Of a stretch of DNA of 64,000 nt, positions 47,601 through 59,400 are shown one piece after another. Positions within the stretch are counted from its first letter, which is position 1, and each line of letters begins with the position of its first letter. The notes under the pieces are model-generated. The model was given only the letters and a program-made list of their open reading frames with translations, was not told the DNA's origin and made no database searches. The stretch is from Ochotona curzoniae (lineage: Eukaryota; Chordata; Mammalia; Lagomorpha; Ochotonidae): assembly GCF_017591425.1 (NCBI RefSeq), contig NW_024465783.1, positions 62,001 to 126,000 on the forward strand. The letters are read 5' to 3'. The translations under genes were made by a program, and so were the position numbers.

Positions 47601-48581
47601 GTGGGTTGCTTCCCAGGAGACAAGCTGGATTGCGCCTGGGGACCTTGGCCGCCATGTGGCAGTGGCACACGTTCCCGAGCGTCAGCCCCGCCCTCTTCCA
47701 GGCCCGGGCTTGGGTCTAGCCACGCCCCTGGCGGCCCCAGCCCGGGGTTGGGATCCGCTGGACCTGCTTGCCGACGCTAAGCCCAAAGAGGGCCGCGCAT
47801 GGGGGTGCACCCTCCCCGAAACAGTCTTCTGAGGGAGCGTGAAGACTGTGGGTTGCTTCCCAGGAGACAAGCTTGATTGGGCCTGGGGACCCTGGCCGCC
47901 ATGTGGCCGGGGCTCACGTCCCCGAGCGTCAGCCCCGCCCCTCTTCCCGGCCCGGGCTTGGGTCTAGCCACGCCCCTGGCGGCCCCAGCCCGGGGGTGTG
48001 ATCAGATGGAACTGCTCGCCGATGCTAAGCCCAAAGAGGGCCGCACGTGGAGGTCCAGCCGCCATGACACTGTCTTCCGAGGGAGCCTGAAGACTGTGGG
48101 TTGCTTCCCAGGAGACAAGCTGGATTGCGCCTGAGGACGCTGGCCGCCATGTGGCCGGGGCTCACGTGCCCGAGCGTCAGCCCCGACCCTCTTCCCGGCC
48201 CGGGCTTGGGTCTAGCCACGCCCCTGGCGGCCCCAGCCCGGGGTGGGATCCTCTCGACCTGCTCGCCCACGCTAAGCCCATAGAGGGCCGTGCGTGGGGG
48301 TCCAGCCGTCCCGAAACAGTCTTCAGAGGGAGCGTGAAGACTGTGGGTTGCTTCCCAGGAGACAAGCTGGATTGTGCCTGGGGACCCCGGCCGCCATGTG
48401 GCCGGGGCTCACGTCCAAGAGCATCAGCCCCGCCCCTCTTCCCGGCCCGGGCTTAGGTCAAGCCACGCCCCTGGCGGCCCCAGCCCGGGGGTGGGATCCT
48501 CTGTACCTGCTTGCCCACGCTAAGACCAAAGAGGGCCCCGCATGGGGGTCCAGCAACCCCGAAACAGACTTCAGAGGGAGC
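44622..48581 (+). repeat. 16-unit higher-order repeat D, copy 1 (3,960 bp)
   Basis: This begins with the unit GCACCTTGGGACCCCGG and ends just before the same unit at 48582. The internal order includes CATGGGGATCC (44829), CTCACCTCCAAGAGC (45191), CGCATGGGTGTCC (45323), CTCACTTGCCCGAG (45687), the CAGTGGCACACG unit (45926), GTGTAAAGACTG (46600), GACGGTGGGTGG (46856) and TGTGATCAGATGG (47998). Whole 60-base stretches are identical to copy 2. Confidence 0.85.
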
Positions 48582-51500
48582 GTGAAGACTGTGGGTTGCT
48601 TCCCAGGAGACAAGCTGGATTGCACCTTGGGACCCCGGCCGCCATGTGGCCGGGGCTCACGTCCAAGAGCATCAGCCCCGCCCCTCTTCCCGGCCCGGGC
48701 TTAGGTCTAGCCACGCCCCTGGCGGCCCCAGCCCGGGGGTGGGATCGGCTGGACCTGCTCGCCCACGCTAAGCCCAAAGAGGGCCCCGCATGGGGATCCA
48801 GCCGCCCCGAAACAGTCTTCTGAGGGAGCATGAAGACTGTGGGTTGCTTCCCAGGAGACAAGCTGGATTGCGCCTGGGGACCCTGGCCGCCATGTGGCCG
48901 GGGCTCACGTCCCCGAGCGTCAGCCCCGCCCCTCTTCCCGGTCCGGGCTTGGGTCTAGCCACGCCCCTGGCGGCCCCAGCCCGGGGGTGGGATCGCCTGG
49001 ACCTGCTCGCCCACACTAAGCCCAAAGAGGGCCGCGCGTGGGGGTCCAACCGCCATGAAATTGTTTTCCGAGGGAGCGTGAAGACTGTGGGTTGCTTCCC
49101 AGGAGACAAGCTGGATTGCACCTGGGGACCCCGGCCGCCATGTGGCCGGGGCTCACCTCCAAGAGCATCAGCCCCGCCCCTCTTCCCGGCCCGGGCTTGG
49201 GTCTAGCCACGCCCCTGGCGGCCCCAGCCGGGGGTGGGATCGGCTGGACCTGCTCGCCGACACTAAGCCCAAAGAGGGCCGCGCATGGGTGTCCAGCCGC
49301 CCCAAAACAGTCTTCCGAGGGAGCGTGAAGACTGTGGGTTGCTTCCCAGGAGACAAGCTGGATTGCGCCTCGGGACCCTAGCCGCCATGTGGCCGGTGCT
49401 CACGTCCAAGAGCGTCAGCCCCTCCCCTCTTCCCGGCCCGGACTTGGGTCTAGCCACGCCCCTGGCGGCCCCAGCCGGGGGTGGGATCGGCTGGACCTGC
49501 TCGCCGACACTAAGCCCAAAGAGGGCCGCGCGTGGGGGTCCAGCCGCCCCAAAACAGTCTTCTGAGGGAGCATGAAGACTGTGGGTTGCTTCCCAGGAGA
49601 CAAGCTGGATTGCGCCTGGGGACCCTGGCCGCCATGTGGCCGGGGCTCACTTGCCCGAGCGTCAGCCCCGCCCCTCTTCCCGGCCCGGGCTTGGGTCTAG
49701 CCACGCCCCTGGCGGCCCCAGCCCGGGGGTGGGATCGGCTGGACCTGCTCGCCAACGCTAAGCCCAAAGAGGGCCGCTCGTGGGGATCCAGCCGCCCCGA
49801 AACAGTCTTCTGAGGGAGCGTGAAGACTGTGGGTTGCTTCCCAAGAGACAAGCTGGATTGCGCCTGGGGACCTTGGCCGCCATGTGGCAGTGGCACACGT
49901 TCCCGAGCATCAGCCCCGCCCTCTTCCAGGCCGGGCTTGGGTCTAGCCATGCCCCTGACGGCCCCAGCCCGGGGGTGGGATCGGCTGGACCTGCTTGCCG
50001 ACGCTAAGCCCAAAGAGGGCCGCGCATGGGGGTGCACCCTCCCCGAAACAGTCTTCTGAGGGAGCGTGAAGACTGCGGGTTGCTTCCCAGGAGACAAGCT
50101 TGATTGGGCCTGGGGACCCTGGCCGCCATGTGGCCGGGGCTCAATCCCCGAGCGTCAGCCCCGCCCCTCTTCCCGGCCCGGGCTTGGGTCTAGCCACGCC
50201 CCTGGCAGCCCCAGCCCGGGGGTGGGATCCGCTGGACCTGCTCGCCGACGCTAAGACCCAAAGAGGTCCGCACGTAGGGGTCCAGCCGCCACGAAACAGT
50301 CTTCTGAGGGAGCGTGAAGACTGTGGGTTGCTTCCAAGGAGACAAGCTGGATTGCGCCTGAGGACCCCGGCCCCCATGTGGCCGGGGCTCACGTCCCCGA
50401 GCGTCAGCCCCGCCCCTCTTCCCAGCCCGGGCTTGGGTCTAGCCACGCCCCTGACGGCCCCAGCCCAGGGGTGGGATCGGTTGGACCTGCTTGCCCACGC
50501 TAAGCCCAAAGAGGGCGGCTCGTGGGGGTCCAGCCGCCCCGAAACAGTCTTCTGAGGGAGTGTAAAGACTGTGGGTTGCTTCCCAGGAGACAAGCTGGAT
50601 TGCGCCTGGGGACCCTGGCCGCCATGTGGCCAGGGCTCACGTCCAAGAACGTCAGCCCCGCCCCTCTTCCTTGCCCGGGCTTGGGTCTAGCCACGCCCCT
50701 GGCGGCCCCAGCCCGGGGGTGGGATCCTCTGTACCTGCTTGCCGACGCTAAGCCAAAAGAGGGCCGCGCATGGGGGTGCACCCTCCCCGAAACAGTCTTC
50801 TGAGGGACCGTGAAGACGGTGGGTGGCTTCCCAAGAGACAAGCTGGATTGCACCTGGGGACCCCGGCCGCCATGTGGCCGGGGCTCAATCCCCGAGCGTC
50901 AGCCCCGCCCCTCTTCCCGGCACGGGCTTGGTTCTAGCCACGCCCCTGGCGGCCCCAGGCCGGGGGTGGGATCCTCTGGACCTGCTCGCCGACGCTAAGC
51001 CCTAAGAGGGCCGCACGTGGGTCCAACCGCCATGAAATTGTTTTCCGAGGGAGCGTGAAGACTGTGGGTTGCTTCCCAGGAGACAAGCTGGATTGCGCCT
51101 CGGGACCCTGGCCGCCATGTGGCCGGTGCTCACGTCCAAGAGCGTCAGCCCCTTCTCTCTTCCCGTCCCGGACTTGGGTCTAGCCACGCCCCTGGCGGCC
51201 CCAGCCCGGGGGTGGGATCGGCTGGACCTGCTCACCGACACTAAGCACAAAGAGGGCCGCGCGTGGGGGTCCAGCCGTCCCGAAACATTCTTCAGAGGGA
51301 GCGTGAAGACTGTGGGTTGCTTCCCAGGAGACAAGCTGGATTGTGCCTGGGGAACCTGGCCGCCATGTGGCCGGGGCTCACGTCCAAGAGCGTCAGCCCC
51401 GCCCCTCTTCCCGGCCCGGGCTTGGGTCTAGCCACGCCCCTGGCGGCCCCAGCCCGGGGGTGTGATCGGCTGGACCTGCTCGCCAACGCTAAGCCCAAAG

Positions 51501-52538
51501 AGGGCCGCTCGTGGGGATCCAGCCGCCCCGAAACAGTCTTCTGAGGGAGCGTGAAGACTGTGGGTTGCTTCCCAAGAGACAAGCTGGATTGCGCCTGGGG
51601 ACCTGGCCGCCATGTGGAAGTGGCACACGTTCCCGAGCGTCAGCCCCGCCTTCTTCCAGGCCCGGGCTTGGGTCTAGCCACGCCCCTGATGGCCCCAGCC
51701 CGGGGTTGGGATCCGCTGGACCTGCTTGCCGACGCTAGGCCCAAAGAGGGCCGCGCATGGGGGTGCACCCTCCCCGAAACAGTCTTCTGAGGGAGCGTGA
51801 AGACTGTGGGTTGCTTCCCAGGAGACAAGCTTGATTGGGCCTGGGGACCCTGGCCGCCATGTGGCCGGGGCTCACGTCACCGAGCGTCAGCCCCGCCCCT
51901 CTTCCCGGCCCGGGCTTGGGTCTAGCCACGCCCCTGGCGGCCCCAGCCCGGGGGTGTGATCAGCTGGAACTGCTCGCCGATGCTAAGCCCAAAGAGGGCC
52001 GCACGTGGAGGTCCAGCCGCCATGACACTGTCTTCCGAGGGAGCCTGAAGACTGTGGGTTGCTTCCCAGGAGACAAGCTGGATTGCGCCTGAGGACGCTG
52101 GCCGCCATGTGGCCGGGGCTCACGTGCCCGAGCGTCAGCCCCGACCCTCTTCCCGGCCCGGGCTTGGGTCTAGCCACGCCCCTGGCGTCCCCAGCCCTGG
52201 GGTGGGATCCTCTCGACCTGCTCGCCCACGCTAAGCCCATAGAGGGCCGTGCGTGGGGGTCCAGCCGTCCCGAAACATTCTTCAGAGGGAGCGTGAAGAC
52301 TGTGGGTTGCTTCCCAGGAGACAAGCTGGATTGTGCCTGGGGACCCCGGCCGCCATGTGGCCGGGGCTCACGTCCAAGAGCATCAGCCCCGCCCCTCTTC
52401 CCGGCCCGGGCTTAGGTCAAGCCACGCCCCTGGCGGCCCCAGCCCGGGGGTGGGATCCTCTGTACCTGCTTGCCCACGCTAAGACCAAAGAGGGCCCGCA
52501 TGGGGGTCCAGCACCCCGAAACAGACTTCAGAGGGAGC
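48582..52538 (+). repeat. 16-unit higher-order repeat D, copy 2 (3,957 bp)
   Basis: The same 16 units in the same order as copy 1, with scattered substitutions and a net change of 3 bp. Examples are GGTCTAG for GGTCAAG near 48707, ATCGCCTGG for ATCGGCTGG near 48994, GCACGTGGGTCC shortened at 51014 and GGAAGTGGCACACG at 51615. In the part near 51.0-51.4 kb it shares changes with copy 3 that copy 1 lacks. Confidence 0.85.
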
Positions 52539-55500
52539 GTGAAGACTGTGGGTTGCTTCCCAGGAGACAAGCTGGATTGCACCTTGGGACCCCGGCCGCC
52601 ATGTGGCCGGGGCTCACGTCCAAGAGCATCAGCCCCGCCCCTCTTCCCGGCCCGGGCTTAGGTCAAGCCACGCCCCTGGCGGCCCCAGCCCGGGGGTGGG
52701 ATCGGCTGGACCTGCTCGCCCACGCTAAGCCCAAAGAGGGCCCCGCATGGGGATCCAGCCGCCCCGAAACAGTCTTCTGAGGGAGCATGAAGACTGTGGG
52801 TTGCTTCCCAGGAGACAAGCTGGATTGCGCCTGGGGACCCTGGCCGCCATGTGGCCGGGGCTCACGTCCCCGAGCGTCAGCCCCGCCCCTCTTCCCGGTC
52901 CGGGCTTGGGTCTAGCCACGCCCCTGGCGGCCCCAGCCCGGGGGTGGGATCGGATGGACCTGCTCGCCAAGGCTAAGCCCAAAGAGGGCCGCGCGTGGGG
53001 GTCCAACCGCCATGAAATTGTTTTCCGAGGGAGCGTGAAGACTGTGGGTTGCTTCCCAGGAGACAAGCTGGATTGCACCTGGGGACCCCGGCCGCCATGT
53101 GGCCGGGGCTCACCTCCAAGAGCATCAGCCCCGCCCCTCTTCCCGGCCCGGGCTTGGGTCTAGCCACGCCCCTGGCGGCCCCAGCCGGGGGTGGGATCGG
53201 CTGGACCTGCTCGCCGACACTAAGCCCAAAGAGGGCCGCGCATGGGTGTCCAGCCTCCCCAAAACAATCTTCCGAGGGAGCGTGAAGACTGTGGGTTGCT
53301 TCCCAGGAGACAAGCTGGATTGCGCCTCGGGACCCTAGCCGCCATGTGGCCGGTGCTCACGTCCAAGAGCGTCAGCCCCTCCCCTCTTCCCGGCCCGGAC
53401 TTGGGTCTAGCCACGCCCCTGGCGGCCCCAGCCGGGGGTGGGATCGGCTGGACCTGCTCGCCGACACTAAGCCCAAAGAGGGCCGCGCGTGGGGGTCCAG
53501 CCGCCCCAAAACAGTCTTCTGAGGGAGCATGAAGACTGTGGGTTGCTTCCCAGGAGACAAGCTGGATTGCGCCTGGGGACCCTGGCCGCCATGTGGCCGG
53601 GGCTCACTTGCCCGAGCGTCAGCCCCGCCCCTCTTCCCGGCCCGGGCTTGGGTCTAGCCACGCCCCTGGCGGCCCCAGCCCGGGGGTGGGATCGGCTGGA
53701 CCTGCTCGCCAACGCTAAGCCCAAAGAGGGCCGCTCGTGGGGATCCAGCCGCCCCGAAACAGTCTTCTGAGGGAGCGTGAAGACTGTGGGTTGCTTCCCA
53801 AGAGACAAGCTGGATTGCGCCTGGGGACCTTGGCCGCCATGTGGCAGTGGCACACGTTCCCGAGCATCAGCCCCGCCCTCTTCCAGGCCGGGCTTGGGTC
53901 TAGCCACGCCCCTGACGGCCCCAGCCCGGGGGTGGGATCGGCTGGACCTGCTTGCCGACGCTAAGCCCAAAGAGGGCCGCGCATGGGGGTGCACCCTCCC
54001 CGAAACAGTCTTCTGAGGGAGCGTGAAGACTGTGGGTTGCTTCCCAGGAGACAAGCTTGATTGGGCCTGGGGACCCTGGCCGCCATGTGGCCGGGGCTCA
54101 ATCCCCGAGCGTCAGCCCCGCCCCTCTTCCCGGCCCGGGCTTGGGTCTAGCCACGCCCCTGGCGGCCCCAGCCCGGGGGTGGGATCCTCTGGACCTGCTC
54201 GCCGACGCTAAGACCCAAAGAGGGCCGCACGTAGGGGTCCAGCCGCCACGAAACAGTCTTCTGAGGGAGCGTGAAGACTGTGGGTTGCTTCCAAGGAGAC
54301 AAGCTGGATTGCGCCTGAGGACCCCGGCCCCCATGTGGCCGGGGCTCACGTCCCCGAGCGTCAGCCCCGCCCCTCTTCCCAGCCCGGGCTTGGGTCTAGC
54401 CACGCCCCTGACGGCCCCAGCCCAGGGGTGGGATCGGTTGGACCTGCTTGCCCACGCTAAGCCCAAAGAGGGCGGCTCGTGGGGGTCCAGCCGCCCCGAA
54501 ACAGTCTTCTGAGGGAGTGTAAAGACTGTGGGTTGCTTCCCAGGAGACAAGCTGGATTGCGCCTGGGGACCCTGGCCGCCATGTGGCCAGGGCTCACGTC
54601 CAAGAACGTCAGCCCCGCCCCTCTTCCTTGCCCGGGCTTGGGTCTAGCCACGCCCCTGGCGGCCCCAGCCCGGGGGTGGGATCCTCTGTACCTGCTTGCC
54701 GACGCTAAGCCAAAAGAGGGCCGCGCATGGGGGTGCACCCTCCCCGAAACAGTCTTCTGAGGGACCGTGAAGACGGTGGGTGGCTTCCCAAGAGACAAGC
54801 TGGATTGCACCTGGGGACCCCGGCCGCCATGTGGCCGGGGCTCAATCCCCGAGCGTCAGCCCCGCCCCTCTTCCCGGCACGGGCTTGGTTCTAGCCACGC
54901 CCCTGGCGGCCCCAGGCCGGGGGTGGGATCCTCTGGACCTGCTCGGCGACGCTAAGCCCTAAGAGGGCCGCACGTGGGTCCAACCGCCATGAAATTGTTT
55001 TCCGAGGGAGCGTGAAGACTGTGGGTTGCTTCCCAGGAGACAAGCTGGATTGCGCCTCGGGACCCTGGCCGCCATGTGGCCGGTGCTCACGTCCAAGAGC
55101 GTCAGCCCCTTCCCTCTTCCCGCCCGGACTTGGGTCTAGCCACGCCCCTGGCGGCCCCAGCCCGGGGGTGGGATCGGCTGGACCTGCTCGCCGACACTAA
55201 GCACAAAGAGGGCCGCACGTGGGGGTCCAGCCGTCCCGAAACAGTCTTCTGAGGGAGCGTGAAGACTGTGGGTTGCTTCCCAGGAGACAAGCTGGATTGT
55301 GCCTGGGGAACCTGGCCGCCATGTGGCCGGGGCTCACGTCCAAGAGCGTCAGCCCCGCCCCTCTTCCCGGCCCGGGCTTGCGTCTAGCCACGCCCCTGGC
55401 GGCCCCAGCCCGGGGGTGTGATCGGCTGGACCTGCTCGCCAACGCTAAGCCCAAAGAGGGCCGCTCGTGGGGATCCAGCCGCCCCGAAACAGTCTTCTGA

Positions 55501-56497
55501 GGGAGCGTGAAGACTGTGGGTTGCTGCCCAAGAGACAAGCTGGATTGCGCCTGGGGACCTTGGCCGCCATGTGGAAGTGGCACACGTTCCCGAGCGTCAG
55601 CCCCGCCTTCTTCCAGGCCCGGGCTTGGGTCTAGCCACGCCCCTGATGGCCCCAGCCCGGGGTTGGGATCCGCTGGACCTGCTTGCCGACGCTAGGCCCA
55701 AAGAGGGCCGCGCATGGGGGTGCACCCTCCCCGAAACAGTCTTCTGAGGGAGCGTGAAGACTGTGGGTTGCTTCCCAGGAGACAAGCTTGATTGGGCCTG
55801 GGGACCCTGGCCGCCATGTGGCCGGGGCTCACGTCACCGAGCGTCAGCACCGCCCCTCTTCCCGGCCCGGGCTTGGGTCTAGCCACGCCCCTGGCGGCCC
55901 CAGCCCGGGGGTGTGATCAGATGGAACTGCTCGCCGATGCTAAGCCCAAAGAGGGCCGCACGTGGAGGTCCAGCCGCCATGACACTGTCTTCCGAGGGAG
56001 CCTGAAGACTGTGGGTTGCTTCCCAGGAGACAAGCTGGATTGCGCCTGAGGACGCTGGCCGCCATGTGGCCGGGGCTCACGTGCCCGAGCGTCAGCCCCG
56101 ACCCTCTTCCCGGCCCGGGCTTGGGTCTAGCCACGCCCCTGGCGGCCCCAGCCCTGGGGTGGGATCCTCTCGACCTGCTCGCCCACGCTAAGCCCATAGA
56201 GGGCCGTGCGTGGGGGTCCAGCCGTCCCGAAACAGTCTTCAGAGGGAGCGTGAAGACTGTGGGTTGCTTCCCAGGAGACAAGCTGGATTGTGCCTGGGGA
56301 CCCCGGCCGCCATGTGGCCGGGGCTCACGTCCAAGAGCATCAGCCCCGCCCCTCTTCCCGGCCCGGGCTTAGGTCAAGCCACGCCCCTGGCGGCCCCAGC
56401 CCGGGGGTGGGATCCTCTGTACCTGCTTGCCCACGCTAAGACCAAAGAGGGCCCCGCATGGGGGTCCAGCAACCCCGAAACAGTCTTCAGAGGGAGC
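52539..56497 (+). repeat. 16-unit higher-order repeat D, copy 3 (3,959 bp)
   Basis: The third head-to-tail copy, starting at GTGAAG 52539 and ending at 56497. After that the expected GCACCTTGGGACC unit is replaced by GCGCCTGGGGACCCTGGACGCC. It shares GCACGTGGGTCC and GGAAGTGGCACACG with copy 2, suggesting that copies 2 and 3 separated more recently than copy 1. A lost base pair near 55123 (CTTCCCGCCCGGAC) is private. Confidence 0.85.
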
Positions 56498-59400
56498 GTG
56501 AAGACTGTGGGTTGCTTCCCAGGAGACAAGCTGGATTGCGCCTGGGGACCCTGGACGCCATGTGGCCGGGGCTCACGTCCCCGAGCGTCAGCCCCGCCCC
56601 TCTTCCCGGTCCGGGCTTGGGTCTAGCCACGCCCCTGGCGGCCCCAGCCCTGGGGTGGGATCGGATGGACCTGCTCGCCAAGGCTAAGCCCAAAGAGGGC
56701 CGTGCGTGGGGGTCCAACCACCATGAAATTGTTTTCCGAGGGAGCGTGAAGACTGTGGGTTGCTTCCCAGGAGACAAGCTGGATTGCGCCTGGGGACCCT
56801 GGACGCCATGTGGCCGGGGCTCACCTCCAAGAGCATCAGCCCCGCCCCTCTTCCCGGCCCGGGCTTGGGTCTAGCCACGCCCCTGGCGGCCCCAGCCCGG
56901 GGGTGGGATCGGCTGGACCTGCTCGCCCACACTAAGCCCAAAGAGGGCCGCACATGGGGGTCCAGCCGTCCCGAAACAGTCTTCCGAGGGAGCATGAAGA
57001 CTGTGGGTTGCTTCCCAGGAGACAAGCTGGATTGCGCCTGGGGACCCTGGCCGCCATGTGGCCAGGGCTCACGTCCAAGAGCGTCAGCCCCGCCCCTCTT
57101 CCTTGCCCGGGCTTGGGTCTAGCCACGCCCCTGGCGGCCCCAGCCCGGGGTTGGGATCCTCTGTACCTGCTTGCCGACGCTAAGCCAAAAGAGGGCCGCG
57201 CATGGGGGTGCACCCTCCCCGAAACAGTCTTCTGAGGGACCGTGAAGACGGTGGGTGGCTTCCCAGGAGACAAGATGGATTGCGCCTGGGGACACTGGCC
57301 GCCATGTGGCCGAGCTCAATCCCCGAGCGTCAGCCCCGCCCCTCTTCCCGGCCCGGGCTTGGTTCTAGCCACGCCCCTGGCGGCCCCAGCCCGGGGGTGG
57401 GATCCTCTGGACCTGCTCGGCGACGCTAAGCCCTAAGAGGGCCGCGCGTGGGGGTCCAACCGCCATGAAATTGTTTTCCGAGGGAGCGTGAAGACTGTGG
57501 GTTGCTTCCCAGGAGACAAGCTGGATTGCGCCTGGGGACCCTGGCCGCCATGTGGCCGGTGCTCACGTCCAAGAGCGTCAGCCCCTCCCCTCTTCCCGGC
57601 CCGGACTTGGGTCTAGCCACGCCCCTGGCGGCCCCAGCCCGGGGGTGGGATCGGCTGGACCTGCTCGCCGACACTAAGCCCAAAGAGGGCCGCGCGTGGG
57701 GGTCCAGCCGCCCCAAAACAGTCTTCTGAGGGAGCATGAAGACTGTGGGTTGCTTCCCAGGAGACAAGCTGGATTGCGCCTGGGGAACCTGGCCGCCACG
57801 TGGCCGGGGCTCACGTCCCCGAGCGTCAGCCCCGCCCTCTTCCAGGCCCGGGCTTGGGTCTAGCCACGCCCCTGGCGGCCCCAGCCCGGGGTTGGGATCC
57901 GCTGGACCTGCTTGCCGACGCTAAGCCCAAAGAGGGCCGCGCATGGGGGTGCACCCTCCCCGAAACAGTCTTCTGAGGGAGCGTGAAGACGGTGGGTGGC
58001 TTCCCAGGAGACAAGCTTGATTGGGCCAGGGGACCCTGGCCGCCATGTGGCCGGGGCTCAATCCCCGAGCGTCAGCCCCGCCCCTCTTCCCGGCCCGGGC
58101 GTGGTTCTAGCCACGCCCCTGGCGGCCCCAGCCCGGGGGTGGGATCGCCTGGACCTGCTCGCCAACACTAAGCCCTAAGAGGGCCGCGAGTGGGGGTCCA
58201 ACCGCCCCGAAACAGTCTACCGAGGGAGCGTGAAGACTGTGGGTTGCTTCCCAGGAGACAAGCTGGATTGCACCTGGGGACCCCGGCCGCCATGTGGCCG
58301 GGGCTCACGTCCCCGAGCGTCAGCCCCGCCCCTCTTCCCGGCCCGGGCTTGGGTCTAGCCACGCCCCTGGCGGCCCCAGCCCGGGGGTGGGATCGGCTGG
58401 ACCTGCTCGCCGACACTAAGCCCAAAGAGGGCCCCGCATGGGGGTCCAGCAACCCCGAAACAGACTTCAGAGGGAGCGTGAAGACTGTGGGTTGCTTCCC
58501 AGGAGACAAGCTGGTTTGCGCCTGGGGACCCTGGACGCCATGTGGCCGGGGCTCACGTCCAAGAGCGTCAGCCCAGCCCCTCTTCCTTGCCCGGGCTTGG
58601 GTCTAGCCACGCCCCTGGCGGCCCCAGCCCTGGGGTGGGATCAGATGGACCTGCTCGCCAAGGCTAAGCCCAAAGAGGGCCGCGCGTGGGGGTCCAACCA
58701 CCATGAAATTGTTTTCCGAGGGAGCGTGAAGACTGTGGGTTGCTTCCCAGGAGACAAGCTGGATTGCACCTGGGGACCCCGGCCGCCATGTGGCCGGGGC
58801 TCACATCCAAGAGCATCAGCCCCGCCCCTCTTCCCGGCCCGGGCTTGGGTCTAGCCACGCACCTGGCGGCCCCAGCCCGGGGGTGGGATCCGCTGGACCT
58901 GCTCGCCGACACTAAGCCCAAAGAGGGCCGCACGTGAGGCTCCAGCCGCCCCAAAACAGTTTTCTGAGGGAGCATGAAGACTGTGGGTTGCTTCCCAGGA
59001 GACAAGCTGGATTGCGCCTGGGGACCCTGGCCGCCATGTGGCCGGGGCTCACGTCCCCGAGCGTCAGCCCCGCCCCTCTTCCCAGCCCGGGCTTGGGTCT
59101 AGCCACGCCCCTGGCGGCCCCAGCCCGGGGGTGGGATCGCCTGGACCTGCTCGCCAACGCTAAGCCCAAAGATGGCAGCACGTGGGGATCCAGCCGTCCC
59201 GAAACAGTCTTCTGAGGGAGCATGAAGACTGTGGGTTGCTTCCCAAGAGACAAGCTGGATTGCGCCTGGGGACCTTGGCCGCCATGTGGCAGTGGCACAC
59301 GTTCCCGAGCGTCAGCCCCGCCCTCTTCCAGGCCCGGGCTTGGGTCTAGCCACGCCCCTGATGGCCCCAGCCCGGGGGTGGGATCCTCTGTACCTGCTTG

